Assembly: GCA_038235165.1 (NCBI GenBank)
Contig: JBBSUG010000020.1
Coordinates: forward strand, 16,099 to 80,098
Length of the DNA stretch: 64,000 nucleotides
DNA from: GCA-002050365 sp038235165
Lineage (GTDB): Bacteria; Acidobacteriota; Blastocatellia; Pyrinomonadales; Pyrinomonadaceae
Direction: 5' to 3'
Shown: positions 49,217 to 57,460 of the stretch, in pieces
How the letters are laid out: each line of letters opens with the position of its first letter
Position numbering within the stretch: the stretch's first letter is position 1
Translations under genes and position numbers: made by a program
The notes under the pieces: generated by a model
Databases searched by the model: none
Told to the model about the DNA's origin: nothing
What the model saw: the letters and a program-made list of their open reading frames with translations, nothing else

Positions 49217-50029
49217 TTAGGCCGCGACGCTTTCCGATTTTGACTTTTTTAACTGCGCTTTCTGTTCTTTCGTCAGCGTCAGAATTTCAGGACCGTCTTC
49301 CGTCACTGCAACTGTATGCTCAGAGTGTGCGCTCGGCTTACCGTCAAGGGTCACAACCGTCCATTTATCACTCAAAGTTTTCGTTTCGTGCGTTCCGAGG
49401 TTAAGCATCGGTTCCAGCGCAAAAGTGTAACCGAGACGAATTTTTTCCTTTGTTCCGGCTCTACCGTAATTAGCAATTTGCGGCGACTCATGCATCGACC
49501 GTCCAATACCGTGTCCCGTATAGTCGCGGACAATGCCATAACCGAATTTCTCAGCGTGTCCTTGAACTGCTGCGCTAATATCGCCGATTCTGTTATTCAG
49601 ACGACACTGTTCAATGGCTAAGCCCAGACATTCATCAGTTACCCGAATCAATTGCTTCAACTCATCACTGATCCTGCCGACCGGAATCGTCGTCGCCGTA
49701 TCACCGACAAAACCGTTGTATTTCGCCGCCATATCGAGCGAGATAATATCACCTTCTTTGAGCGGTGTACTATTGGAAAAACCGTGAACGACTTGTTCAT
49801 TCACCGAAGCACAGATTGCAAACGGAAACGGCACCATACCCTGCGGTTTGTAACCAACAAAAGACGGAGTTGCACCCGCGTCGCGCATCATTTTCTCCGC
49901 TACTGCATTAAGTTCGAGGGTCGTAATTCCCGGCTCGACCATTTCTCGCAAAGTTTCCCGAACTTCGGCGATCAATTCACCAACTTCGCGCATTTTATCC
50001 AAATCTTTTTTTGACTTTGCAATAATCAT
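49217..50029 (-). CDS. map: Type I methionine aminopeptidase
   Basis: This 270-residue metalloenzyme removes the initiator Met. Metal ligands can be read in order: DMAAKYNGFVGDTATT (two Asp), GHGIGRSMHESP (His), FALEPML (Glu) and SEHTVAVTEDGPEILT (Glu). His in NEQVVHG is the substrate-side residue. The ATG at 50029 has a GGGAAAAAG ribosome site and the normal MIIAKSKKDLDKMREVG start; the frame is open to 50077 but without a ribosome site. A 17-residue Lys/Ser-rich tail is extra. Order adk-map-infA is common. Confidence 0.95.
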   Translation of the reverse strand: MIIAKSKKDLDKMREVGELIAEVRETLREMVEPGITTLELNAVAEKMMRDAGATPSFVGYKPQGMVPFPFAICASVNEQVVHGFSNSTPLKEGDIISLDMAAKYNGFVGDTATTIPVGRISDELKQLIRVTDECLGLAIEQCRLNNRIGDISAAVQGHAEKFGYGIVRDYTGHGIGRSMHESPQIANYGRAGTKEKIRLGYTFALEPMLNLGTHETKTLSDKWTVVTLDGKPSAHSEHTVAVTEDGPEILTLTKEQKAQLKKSKSESVAA

Positions 50030-50147
50030 TCTTTTTCCCAACAAAACTTGTTTGATTTTTGAGAATAGTGACATCAATTCACAATTTTATGCCGGTTGAA
50101 TAAAACGAAACTCAAGGTTTTAAAGTGTGTTTGCTCTGAACGAAAGA

Positions 50148-50786
50148 TTAAACTAATTTTTCCAATGCCTGATAAATAATTTCAGATTTGCCGGTCCCGT
50201 CAACTTTTTGTAAACGACTCGATTTTTCATAGTAATCGAGCAGTGGTTTGGTGTTTTCTTCGTAAGTTGCCAACCTGATTTTCACTTTCTCTTCCGTATC
50301 ATCGGCACGATGGCTCAATTGGTTTTCAGAATGAAAATCACAAACATTATCTTTTGCCGGCGGCTTAAAAAAAACATTGTAAATCTCACCACAAACGGAA
50401 CAGCTTTGCCTTCCGGTCATCCTTTTCTCAAGTTGGTCAAACGGCACGTCAATTAAAATTGCGCTAATTTCCTTATTTTGATTTTTAGCTAAATTTTCAA
50501 GCATCTCGGCTTGCACTGCCGTTCGAGGAAAACCATCCAGAATATATGATCCTTTTTCTCTCGAAGTTCGCTCTTTTACTATTTGAAACGTCAAATCGTC
50601 AGAAACCAATTTTCCTGCTGCCATGATCGCCTGCACTTCTTTAGCAAGCGGCGTGTCTGATTTTTTCATATCCCGGAACATATCGCCCGTCGAAATTTGC
50701 GGAATGCTGAGTCTTTCCTCCAAGAGTCTGGCTTGCGTTCCCTTACCCGCGCCGGGCGCACCGATCAAGACGATAATTTTATCCAT
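50148..50786 (-). CDS. adk: Adenylate kinase
   Basis: This 212-residue enzyme interconverts ATP plus AMP with two ADP. The P-loop GAPGAGKGTQARLL is at 9-22, the AMP-binding ISTGDMFRDM near 31-40 and DGFPRTAVQAEML near 84-96. The LID carries CSVCG and CDFH, a CxxC...CxxH zinc-site-like set rather than the Cys4 or the hydrogen-bonded type. It follows secY by 109 bases. Confidence 0.96.
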   Translation of the reverse strand: MDKIIVLIGAPGAGKGTQARLLEERLSIPQISTGDMFRDMKKSDTPLAKEVQAIMAAGKLVSDDLTFQIVKERTSREKGSYILDGFPRTAVQAEMLENLAKNQNKEISAILIDVPFDQLEKRMTGRQSCSVCGEIYNVFFKPPAKDNVCDFHSENQLSHRADDTEEKVKIRLATYEENTKPLLDYYEKSSRLQKVDGTGKSEIIYQALEKLV

Positions 50787-50893
50787 ATTTTACTAGCAAC
50801 AATTTTATTGTCAGTAACAGCAGCGTTAATTTCAACAATGATTAACAGCCTGATGCTCTCAACTGTTATTGCTGCTTCTGCCGCTGCCGACAT
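50765..50893 (-). CDS. Possible 42-residue ORF between secY and adk
   Basis: An ATG 2 bases after the secY stop opens 42 codons (starting MSAAAEAAITVE, with INAAVTDNK in the middle) that end inside the first codons of adk. This frame would couple secY to adk translation. It has no clear ribosome-binding site of its own and no family I know, so it may be chance. Confidence 0.25.
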   Translation of the reverse strand: MSAAAEAAITVESIRLLIIVEINAAVTDNKIVASKIWIKLSS

Positions 50894-50895
50894 AC

Positions 50896-52314
50896 TTATT
50901 GTCTTCTACCGCGCAATTGTGAACCGGCACCTAAGAATCCTTCATAATTTCGCATCACGAGCTGAGCTTCAATTTGCGCCACTGTGTCCATTGCAACGCC
51001 TACTAAAATCAAAAGCGATGTTCCGCCGAAGAAAAATTGATAACCTAATCCAGTCGGAATCCAACTCAAACCCGGCGTGGCTGTCAAAAAGTTGTCAACC
51101 GAAGTGCCGATAAAAGGCAGCCGCGCAACTTTGAAGCCGCTAAGAAGCAGTTGAGGAACAAACGCGACAAATGCTAAGTATATAGCCCCGACTGTTGTCA
51201 ATCTGGTCAGAATAGTATTCAGATATTCTGCCGTCGGCGCACCGGGACGCACACCGGGAACAAAGCCGCCGTGTTTTCTCAGATTATCGGCGACATCATC
51301 AGTGTTGAAAATAATGGTAATGTAAAAGAACGTGAACAACACGATTAACGAAATAAAAACGAGTTCATAATATGGATCGCCGCCATGAAACTGCTGAAAG
51401 AATACATAGATTTTGCTCCACAGACCGTTCGGATTATTTTGATCCGGCTGAAACGCAGTAAAAACAGTTTGCGGCATCGCCAACACGGAAGAAGCAAATA
51501 TCACCGGAATAACACCGCCCATATTGAGTTTGAGCGGTAAACTCGTCTCTTGTCCGCGATATGTTTGATTTCCGACACGACGACTCGCATAACTGATCGC
51601 GATATTTCTGCGTGCCGATTCCATATAGACAATCAAGGCAATCAAAGCGACCATTACCGCAACCAAAAAGATTACCCCGAATGTTTGGAGCGGATCGCCT
51701 CCGCTCACCCGATCCGAGATTTGAGCAATTCCGCGAGGCAGACCAATGACGATTCCGGCAAAGATCAGCAGCGAAATACCGTTGCCGATTCCGCGTTCGG
51801 TGATCTGCTCACCAAGCCACATTACGAAAATCGTGCCGGTGGTTAAGGTCACAACTATCATTATTGTCGCCGTCCAGGTGTTTGGAATGATCGCGTTGGA
51901 TTTCAGCCACGTTGCCACAAAGAAAGTTTGCACCGCACATAAGGCGACTGTCAGATAGCGTGTCCACTGGTTAATCTTTTGCCGTCCAACTTCGCCTTCT
52001 TCTTGAACCCTTTTAAATGCCGGAGAAAGAACCGGCATTAATTGTAGAATAATCGACGCGGTGATATATGGCGTTACGCCCAATGCAAAAACCGAAATGG
52101 TTCGGAAATTTCCGCCTGAAAATAAATCCAGAACGCCGAGCAAAGTTCCGGCAACTTCCGACCAAACCCGTTCGAGTTTGACTTTATCAATGCCGGGTGC
52201 GGTGACGTGCGCGCCTAAACGATAAATAGCTAAGAGTCCCAGAGTGAAGAGAATACGTCTTCTCAACTCAGGAACCTTAAACATATTTTGGACAGCGGCA
52301 AAAAACTTTTCCAT
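50896..52314 (-). CDS. secY: Preprotein translocase subunit SecY
   Basis: This 472-residue channel subunit has ten membrane segments. The N-terminal LRRRILFTLGLLAIYRLGAHVTAPGID, the plug region ...FALGVTPYITASIILQLM, the loop KWLGEQITERGIGNGISLLIF-like stretch near 160, and the C-terminal EAQLVMRNYEGFL are family hallmarks. The length is slightly above the E. coli protein because of longer loops. It lies between rplO and adk. Confidence 0.97.
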   Translation of the reverse strand: MEKFFAAVQNMFKVPELRRRILFTLGLLAIYRLGAHVTAPGIDKVKLERVWSEVAGTLLGVLDLFSGGNFRTISVFALGVTPYITASIILQLMPVLSPAFKRVQEEGEVGRQKINQWTRYLTVALCAVQTFFVATWLKSNAIIPNTWTATIMIVVTLTTGTIFVMWLGEQITERGIGNGISLLIFAGIVIGLPRGIAQISDRVSGGDPLQTFGVIFLVAVMVALIALIVYMESARRNIAISYASRRVGNQTYRGQETSLPLKLNMGGVIPVIFASSVLAMPQTVFTAFQPDQNNPNGLWSKIYVFFQQFHGGDPYYELVFISLIVLFTFFYITIIFNTDDVADNLRKHGGFVPGVRPGAPTAEYLNTILTRLTTVGAIYLAFVAFVPQLLLSGFKVARLPFIGTSVDNFLTATPGLSWIPTGLGYQFFFGGTSLLILVGVAMDTVAQIEAQLVMRNYEGFLGAGSQLRGRRQ

Positions 52315-52400
52315 ATTTTTAGTCCTTTGTCTTTGGTCTTTTGTACTTTATCCTTTGTAAAAATTTGATATTTGAAACCAAAGAACTAATAACAAATGAC

Positions 52401-52877
52401 TTATGACTTGTTGTTAAATGTTTCTTTTTTGATTTCCGTAATGCTTCCGCCAACGTTTTCAATTTTTTCTCTGGCAGATTTAGTAAAACGGTGCGCGGAA
52501 ATTCTTAACGCTTTCGACACTTCACCGGTGCCTAAAATTACCAGATCGTGTTTAGCTTTTTTGATTAAACCGCGCTTGTGCAAAATATCCGGCGTAATCT
52601 CATCATTCGCACTAAAGTTTTCTTCCAATTTGGCGAGACTGATTTCAACCCACTTTTTCTTAAAGATGTTAGTGAAACCGCGTTTCGGCAAGCGACGCTG
52701 AAGCGGCATTTGACCGCCTTCAAACCCGATTTTCCGACTGTAACCGGAACGTGACTTTTGACCTTTGTGTCCCTTTCCAGCGGTTTTTCCGAGTCCCGAA
52801 CCGGGTCCCCGACCAACTCTTTTCTTTTTATGAGTTGAGCCGGGAGCTGGGCTTAAATTATTTAATGCTAATGCCAT
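52401..52877 (-). CDS. rplO: 50S ribosomal protein L15
   Basis: This 158-residue L15 has the glycine-rich N-terminus (NNLSPAPGSTHKKKRVGRGPGSGLGKTAGKGHKGQKSRSG), then RKIGFEGGQMPLQRRLPKRGF and the C-terminal globular domain (VILGTGEVSKALRISAHRFTKSA). It is an assembly protein of the 50S. It follows rpmD, with a strong foldback repeat in the spacer. Confidence 0.97.
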   Translation of the reverse strand: MALALNNLSPAPGSTHKKKRVGRGPGSGLGKTAGKGHKGQKSRSGYSRKIGFEGGQMPLQRRLPKRGFTNIFKKKWVEISLAKLEENFSANDEITPDILHKRGLIKKAKHDLVILGTGEVSKALRISAHRFTKSAREKIENVGGSITEIKKETFNNKS

Positions 52878-52899
52878 TTTAATTTTCCTTTATAAATTG

Positions 52900-52982
52900 T
52901 AAATCGTGAATCGTCAATCGTAAATAGTATTTTGCCCTAAAGATTAGGATTTATCTATTGACGATTTACTATTCACGATTTA
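52900..52982. repeat. 28-base inverted repeat in the rpmD-rplO spacer
   Basis: Arms 52900-52927 and 52955-52982 pair at 25 of 28 positions around a 27-base loop. Each arm is itself built from 7-8 base phrases such as AATCGTGA, ATCGTCA and ATCGTAA. The structure fills nearly the whole spacer between two ribosomal genes. Confidence 0.75.
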
Positions 52983-52989
52983 GCGAATT

Positions 52990-53196
52990 TTATTCGACTA
53001 TTCTCAAAAGATGCGGAACTTTCTCGACGATACCGCGCATTGACGGGTTGTTCGGTCGTTCGACAATCTGATTGAGTTTAGTAATTCCTAAGCTCTTAAT
53101 TACCGCTTTCTGTTTTTTGGAATAACCAATCATACTTTTGTAGTATTGTATTTTGATTTTCCCACCGTTTTCTTGTGTTTTTTCTTTCTGTGCCAT
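52990..53196 (-). CDS. rpmD: 50S ribosomal protein L30
   Basis: This 68-residue L30 has the core KIQYYKSMIGYSKKQKAVIKSLGITKLNQIVERPNNPSMRGIVEKV, with the usual two-strand, two-helix layout. A short N-terminal KEKTQENGG run precedes it. It is placed between rpsE and rplO. Confidence 0.95.
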   Translation of the reverse strand: MAQKEKTQENGGKIKIQYYKSMIGYSKKQKAVIKSLGITKLNQIVERPNNPSMRGIVEKVPHLLRIVE

Positions 53197-53207
53197 TTCG
53201 TTTATTC

Positions 53208-53243
53208 GAGTTGACTGAGTTGACTGAGTTGACTGAGTTGACT
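53208..53243. repeat. Four perfect 9-base tandem repeats (GAGTTGACT)
   Basis: Four exact GAGTTGACT units lie in tandem in the rpsE-rpmD spacer. CAACTCGGCAAACTCGG and a second CAACTCGG copy, to position 53299, are partly complementary, so the spacer can fold on itself. A degenerate form of the same motif occurs in the rpsQ-rplN spacer (57362-57450). Confidence 0.85.
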
Positions 53244-53300
53244 GGTTAGGAACTTTTTCTCCAACTCGGCAAACTCGGCGAACTAAATCAACTCGGCAAA

Positions 53301-53810
53301 CTATAAAAGTTCGTCCACTTGTTTGCCGCGCAAACGTGCCACATCCATTGGGTCTTTCATTCTCAGCAAACCGTCGAAGGTTGCTCGAATCACATTGTGC
53401 GGATTAGTCGAACCTAAAATTTTCGTTCTGACGTTGTGAACGCCGAGAGATTGCAGAACTGCTCGAACCGCACCGCCGGCGATAACTCCTGTTCCTTCTT
53501 TCGCCGGTTTGAGCATCACTTTCCCCGCGCCGTATTCACCAATCATTTGATGCGGCAGAGTTCCGTCAATCAGCGGAACGCGAATCAAGTTATTTTTCGC
53601 CGCTTCGACCGCTTTCTTTATCGCGTTCGGAACCTCTTTCGCTTTGCCCGTGCCGAAACCGACGTGACCGGCTTCATCACCGATTACTACCAGCGCGGCG
53701 AAAGACATATTTTTACCGCCTTTGACAACTTTGGTCACGCGATTGATGGAAATCAACTGGTCTTTCAAGTTCAGACTGTTTGGAGAAATTCTTTGTTTAT
53801 TCTGTTTCAT
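53301..53810 (-). CDS. rpsE: 30S ribosomal protein S5
   Basis: This 169-residue S5 has the double-stranded-RNA-like N-terminal domain (LISINRVTKVVKGGKNMSFAALVVIGDEAGHVGFG, with GTGKAKEVPNAIKKA) and the C-terminal domain ending VRTKILGSTNPHNVIRATFDGL. The start at 53810 lies inside the last codons of rplR (14-base overlap), so translation is probably coupled. Confidence 0.96.
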   Translation of the reverse strand: MKQNKQRISPNSLNLKDQLISINRVTKVVKGGKNMSFAALVVIGDEAGHVGFGTGKAKEVPNAIKKAVEAAKNNLIRVPLIDGTLPHQMIGEYGAGKVMLKPAKEGTGVIAGGAVRAVLQSLGVHNVRTKILGSTNPHNVIRATFDGLLRMKDPMDVARLRGKQVDELL

Positions 53811-54198
53811 TACTTTCTGTTTCTTCCTGCGCTGATGTTTCGTTTTTATTCAAACCCGCTCCGCGTGATGCGTCGAGAAGTGCTTTAACCCGACCGTGAT
53901 AAACGTATCCGCCCCGGTCAAATACGACTTGCGAAACGCCTGCCGCCTGTGCGCGTTCGGAGATTGTTTTTCCGATTGTTTCCGCCGCCGCCACGTTGCC
54001 ACCTGATTTAATACCCAAATCTTTCTCGGTGGTTGAAGCCGACGCTAAAGTCGCTCCCTTTTCATCGTCAATGATCTGCGCGTAAATATGATTAAGACTG
54101 CGAAACACTGCTAAACGCGGACGTTCCGTTGTTCCGTGAACTTTTTTGCGGATGCGGATTTTCACCCCGCGCCGAATATCTGCTCTGCTTCTTTTCAT
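53797..54198 (-). CDS. rplR: 50S ribosomal protein L18
   Basis: This 133-residue L18 binds 5S rRNA. Family features are RIRKKVHGTTERPRLAVFRSLNHIYAQIIDD, the AAETIGKTISERAQAAGVSQVVFDRGGYVYHGRVKALLDASR helix-strand run, and an additional acidic tail of about 15 residues (QEETESNETE). The tail coding region overlaps the start of rpsE. Confidence 0.96.
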   Translation of the reverse strand: MKRSRADIRRGVKIRIRKKVHGTTERPRLAVFRSLNHIYAQIIDDEKGATLASASTTEKDLGIKSGGNVAAAETIGKTISERAQAAGVSQVVFDRGGYVYHGRVKALLDASRGAGLNKNETSAQEETESNETE

Positions 54199-54341
54199 TA
54201 TCTTTGTCCTTTGTCGTCAGTCGTTTGAACCTTGTTCTTCGTTTCTGGATAGTTCCGTTATAGCTGTAATTACATTCTCAAATAAAAACAAAAATCTTTA
54301 ACACAAAAAAATTACAGAGCGAAGAACTGATGACCAAAAAA

Positions 54342-54902
54342 TTATTTGCCGGTTTTGCCCGGTTTCAATTTGTAAATTTTATCGGAATAACGCAGTCCCT
54401 TGCCTTTGTAAGCGTCCGGTTTCCGCAGCCGGTTCAATTCGGCAGCGACCTGTCCCAACAATTGTTTATCAATTCCGCTCAATGTCACAGTCAGTTGATA
54501 TTGGTTGATTCCGGTTTTCGCCGGTTTTCTTTCCGTTTTTGCATCAATTCCGTCGGGCAGAGCATATTCGACCGGATGCGAATATCCCAGCGCGAATACG
54601 ATTTTTTTACCCTGAACTTCAGCTTTATATCCGACTCCAACGAGGTCTAAATCTTTCGTAAATCCATCAGTTACTCCAACAATTGCGTTATTTGCCAAAG
54701 CCCGCGCCAATCCGTGCAAGGCGGCTAAATCATCATTGGAGCGCTCTGCGACCAAAGTGCCGTCTTCCATTTTGAAGTCAACACCGGATGGAACAGGAGT
54801 CCTTAAAGTCCCTTTTGGACCCTTGACTTCCAATTCGCTGTTATTTATTGTTACGTTTACGCCTGTCGGTATCGTAATCGGTTTTTTTCCTACACGAGAC
54901 AT
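54342..54902 (-). CDS. rplF: 50S ribosomal protein L6
   Basis: This 186-residue L6 has two repeated domains, a normal start (MSRVGKKPITIPTGVNVTI) and the conserved end (RLRKPDAYKGKGLRYSDKIYKLKPGKTGK) that includes the universal GKGIRY-like motif, here GKGLRY. It is required for late 50S assembly. It follows rpsH by 120 bases and precedes rplR by 143. Confidence 0.97.
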   Translation of the reverse strand: MSRVGKKPITIPTGVNVTINNSELEVKGPKGTLRTPVPSGVDFKMEDGTLVAERSNDDLAALHGLARALANNAIVGVTDGFTKDLDLVGVGYKAEVQGKKIVFALGYSHPVEYALPDGIDAKTERKPAKTGINQYQLTVTLSGIDKQLLGQVAAELNRLRKPDAYKGKGLRYSDKIYKLKPGKTGK

Positions 54903-55022
54903 ATTTTGTGTCCTTTGTCCTTTGTCATTTGTCCATTATTTTAATTCATTTTCATCGTCAGTTGTAGTTTTCACTAAAACCGAGAGCCTTATTATTAAAA
55001 ACAGGGGCAATTGAATCAATGA

Positions 55023-55415
55023 CTAATAAATTTCCGCTAAAATTTCGCCGCCGACATTTTCCTGACGGGCTTTTTTGCCGCTCATTAAACCTCTGGAAGT
55101 GGATACAATGTTTACTCCGTAACCGCCGAGGACTCTCGGTATACCGGTTGCGGCAACATATACTCTTCTTCCCGGCCGAGAAACTCTCGACAAATGCGTG
55201 ATTGAAGAAGTGCCTTTCGCGTCGTAGCGAAGGAAAATGCGAATTACATATTTCACATCTTCGCCCTTGGTGACAAAATTATTAATGTAGCCTTCTTCTT
55301 TCAAAATTCGGGCGACTTCCATTTTCAGTTTTGAACCGGGAATATCCACCCGCGAATGGTTTGCAGCTATCGCGTTACGAATTCGCGTGAGCATATCTGC
55401 GATTGGGTCTGTCAT
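55023..55415 (-). CDS. rpsH: 30S ribosomal protein S8
   Basis: This 130-residue S8 has the usual TDPIADMLTRIRNAIAANHSRVDIPGSKLKMEVARILKEEGYI start, the GTSSITHLSRVSRPGRRVYV middle and the C-terminal GLMSGKKARQENVGGEILAEIY. S8 binds 16S helix 21 and often regulates the spc operon. It follows rpsN by 89 bases. Confidence 0.97.
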   Translation of the reverse strand: MTDPIADMLTRIRNAIAANHSRVDIPGSKLKMEVARILKEEGYINNFVTKGEDVKYVIRIFLRYDAKGTSSITHLSRVSRPGRRVYVAATGIPRVLGGYGVNIVSTSRGLMSGKKARQENVGGEILAEIY

Positions 55416-55449
55416 TTCTATTTAACTCCGTTAAATTTGTTTCAGGTTA

Positions 55450-55482
55450 CAAGTTCCAAGTTCCAGACTAATTTGGAACTTG
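55450..55482. repeat. Hairpin in the rpsN-rpsH spacer
   Basis: CAAGTTCCAA (55450-55459) and TTGGAACTTG (55473-55482) form a perfect 10-bp stem with a 13-base loop. The left arm is part of a tandem AAGTTCC phrase. No T-run follows, so it is not a standard terminator. Confidence 0.6.
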
Positions 55483-55504
55483 AAATATGAAATTTGGAAT
55501 TTTC

Positions 55505-55810
55505 TTACCAACTTGATTTTACAACGCCCGGAATTTGACCTTCCAGTGCTAACTCTCTCAAAGCAATGCGCGAAACACCAAACTTTCGCAAATACCCGCG
55601 TGAACGACCTGTTTGTGAGCAACGATTGCGAACTCGAATCGGACTTGCGTCTCGCGGAAGTCTTTGCAGTTTCATCACTGCCTCATCCACTTGTTCCGGC
55701 GTTGATTCGGGATCATTAATAGTTTTCTTAAATTCCAACCGGCGTTCAGAATACTGCACGACCATTTTTTTGCGTTTTTCGTTTTTTACAACTCTACTTA
55801 TCTTTGCCAT
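55505..55810 (-). CDS. rpsN: 30S ribosomal protein S14 (long, zinc-free type)
   Basis: This 101-residue S14 lacks the CxxC...CxxC zinc ribbon of the short form and has a single Cys in RVRNRCSQTGRSRGYLRKFGVSRIALRELALEG. It is the zinc-independent type of about 100 residues. It lies between rplE and rpsH in the usual order. Confidence 0.96.
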   Translation of the reverse strand: MAKISRVVKNEKRKKMVVQYSERRLEFKKTINDPESTPEQVDEAVMKLQRLPRDASPIRVRNRCSQTGRSRGYLRKFGVSRIALRELALEGQIPGVVKSSW

Positions 55811-55865
55811 ATATAAAATTTCAGATTCTAGATTTCAGATTCAGTTTGTAATCCGAACTTTGAAA

Positions 55866-56405
55866 TCACTGCTTAAAGGGCATTCCGAGAGATTTCAGAA
55901 GCGCACGAGATTGTTCGTCGTTTTTCGCGGTGGTGACAATTGAGATATTCATTCCGCGAGTTTTGTCCACTTTATTAAAATCAATTTCCGGAAAAATCAA
56001 CTGCTCACGAATTCCGAGCGTATAATTTCCACGACCGTCGAAGGCTTTGCCTGAAATCCCGCGAAAGTCGCGCACACGCGGCAGAGCAACTGATATCAGC
56101 CGGTCAAGGAATTCATACATCCTTTCACCGCGCAGCGTAACCATCGTGCCGATGTTCATTCCCTGACGCAGTTTAAAAGAAGCGATTGATTTCTTCGCTT
56201 TTGTAATCACCGGCTTTTGTCCGGTAATCACTCTCAATTCTTCAACCGCAACATCAAGAATTTTAGAATTGCTGATCGCCTCGCCCATTCCCATATTGAT
56301 GATAACTTTCTCAACACGCGGAATCGCCATCGGATTTTTGATGTCAAAGTCTTTAGCCAACTGTGGCGCAATTTCTTTGTTATATTTTTCTTTTAATCTT
56401 GCCAT
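55866..56405 (-). CDS. rplE: 50S ribosomal protein L5
   Basis: This 179-residue L5 binds 5S rRNA and the P-site tRNA. Signature stretches are NPMAIPRVEKVIINMGMGEAI, LRVITGQKPVITKAKKSIASFKLRQG, RDFRGISGKAFDGRGNYTLGIREQLIFPEIDFNKVDKTRGMNI (in parts) and the end ALLKSLGMPFKQ. The length is standard. Confidence 0.97.
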   Translation of the reverse strand: MARLKEKYNKEIAPQLAKDFDIKNPMAIPRVEKVIINMGMGEAISNSKILDVAVEELRVITGQKPVITKAKKSIASFKLRQGMNIGTMVTLRGERMYEFLDRLISVALPRVRDFRGISGKAFDGRGNYTLGIREQLIFPEIDFNKVDKTRGMNISIVTTAKNDEQSRALLKSLGMPFKQ

Positions 56406-56487
56406 TGCATTATTTGATATTTATCTTCAGTTTCTTTTTGCTTTCTATCCAGTAAAAAAGCAAATAAATAAACATAAGGGGTAGATA

Positions 56488-56910
56488 TTATTCTTCCTCG
56501 TTAGCGGTTTCTGTCTTTTCAACTCGCCGCGCTCTTTCCGGTTCGGGAATTATTTTTCCGCCTTTTGCCACGCGAACTTTCTTGCCGTCACGATCTTCGT
56601 ATTTGATGCGGGTCGGTTTGCCCGATTCAGGATCAATATGCGCGACATTGGAAATATCAACCCAGGCTTCCTGTTCGATAATTCCACCTTCGATATTCAT
56701 TTGCGGAACAGGTTTGCGGTGGCGTTTCATAATCATTGCCCCTTCAACCTTAATCTTTCCTTTAATGGGGTCAACGGCAAGAACTTTTCCGCGATACGGT
56801 GAACGTTTTCCGTTACTGTCGAAACGGCTGAACTCTCTGCCCGCGATGAAAACAACTTGGTCGCCACGCTTGATTCTGCTTCTAATTGTTCCTTTTTTCT
56901 GACTTTTCAT
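56488..56910 (-). CDS. rplX: 50S ribosomal protein L24, extended
   Basis: This 140-residue L24 has the KOW segment (RIKRGDQVVFIAGREF, GKVLAVDPIKGKIKVEGAMIMKRHRKP) and the EAWVDISNVAHIDPESGKPTRIKYEDRDGKKVRVAKG end. About 25 residues beyond the usual 103-115 form an acidic tail (RARRVEKTETANEEE). L24 starts 50S assembly. It follows rplN by 73 bases. Confidence 0.95.
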   Translation of the reverse strand: MKSQKKGTIRSRIKRGDQVVFIAGREFSRFDSNGKRSPYRGKVLAVDPIKGKIKVEGAMIMKRHRKPVPQMNIEGGIIEQEAWVDISNVAHIDPESGKPTRIKYEDRDGKKVRVAKGGKIIPEPERARRVEKTETANEEE

Positions 56911-56983
56911 TGTTTTAATCTTAGGTTAAAATGTCGGCGAAATCATTTACTTATTTTCGCTCTCATTCTCAAACCTTTAGTCA

Positions 56984-57352
56984 TTAGATAACTTCCGGTG
57001 CCAACGAAACGATTTTCATAAAATTCTTTTCGCGCAATTCACGCGCTACCGGACCAAAAACACGAGTTCCAATAGGTGTGTTATCATCTTTAATCAACAC
57101 GGCGGCATTTTCATCAAATCGAATATAAGTTCCGTCTTTGCGACGCACTTCTTTGCGCGTTCTCACAATAACGGCATTATAGACTTTTCCTTTCTTTGCC
57201 GTGCCGTCAGGTGATGCTTCTTTAACGGTAACTTTAATTTTGTCACCCAACCGGGCGATTTTGCCGGTCGAACCGCCAATCGGCATAATCATTACTACTC
57301 GTTTGGCACCTGAATTGTCTGCGACCGTTAACGAGGTCTGCATTTGAATCAT
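56984..57352 (-). CDS. rplN: 50S ribosomal protein L14
   Basis: This 122-residue L14 has the standard size when the ATG at 57352 is used (MIQMQTSLTVADNSGAKRVVMI); an upstream in-frame start at 57370 adds six residues. The basic loop VYNAVIVRTRKEVRRKDGTYIRFDENAAVLI and the end FGPVARELREKNFMKIVSLAPEVI are typical. Confidence 0.97.
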   Translation of the reverse strand: MIQMQTSLTVADNSGAKRVVMIMPIGGSTGKIARLGDKIKVTVKEASPDGTAKKGKVYNAVIVRTRKEVRRKDGTYIRFDENAAVLIKDDNTPIGTRVFGPVARELREKNFMKIVSLAPEVI

Positions 57353-57460
57353 AACTGTTACTCCGTTCAAGTTGACTGAGTTTATTGAGTTGATTTAATT
57401 GACCGAATTATAGAACTCGGCAAACTTAACAGACTCATTGAACTCGGCAAACCCTTATAA

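Noticed and set aside
53208..53243. Tandem array considered as a CRISPR
   Set aside because: Units are 9 bases with no spacers between and no cas genes nearby.
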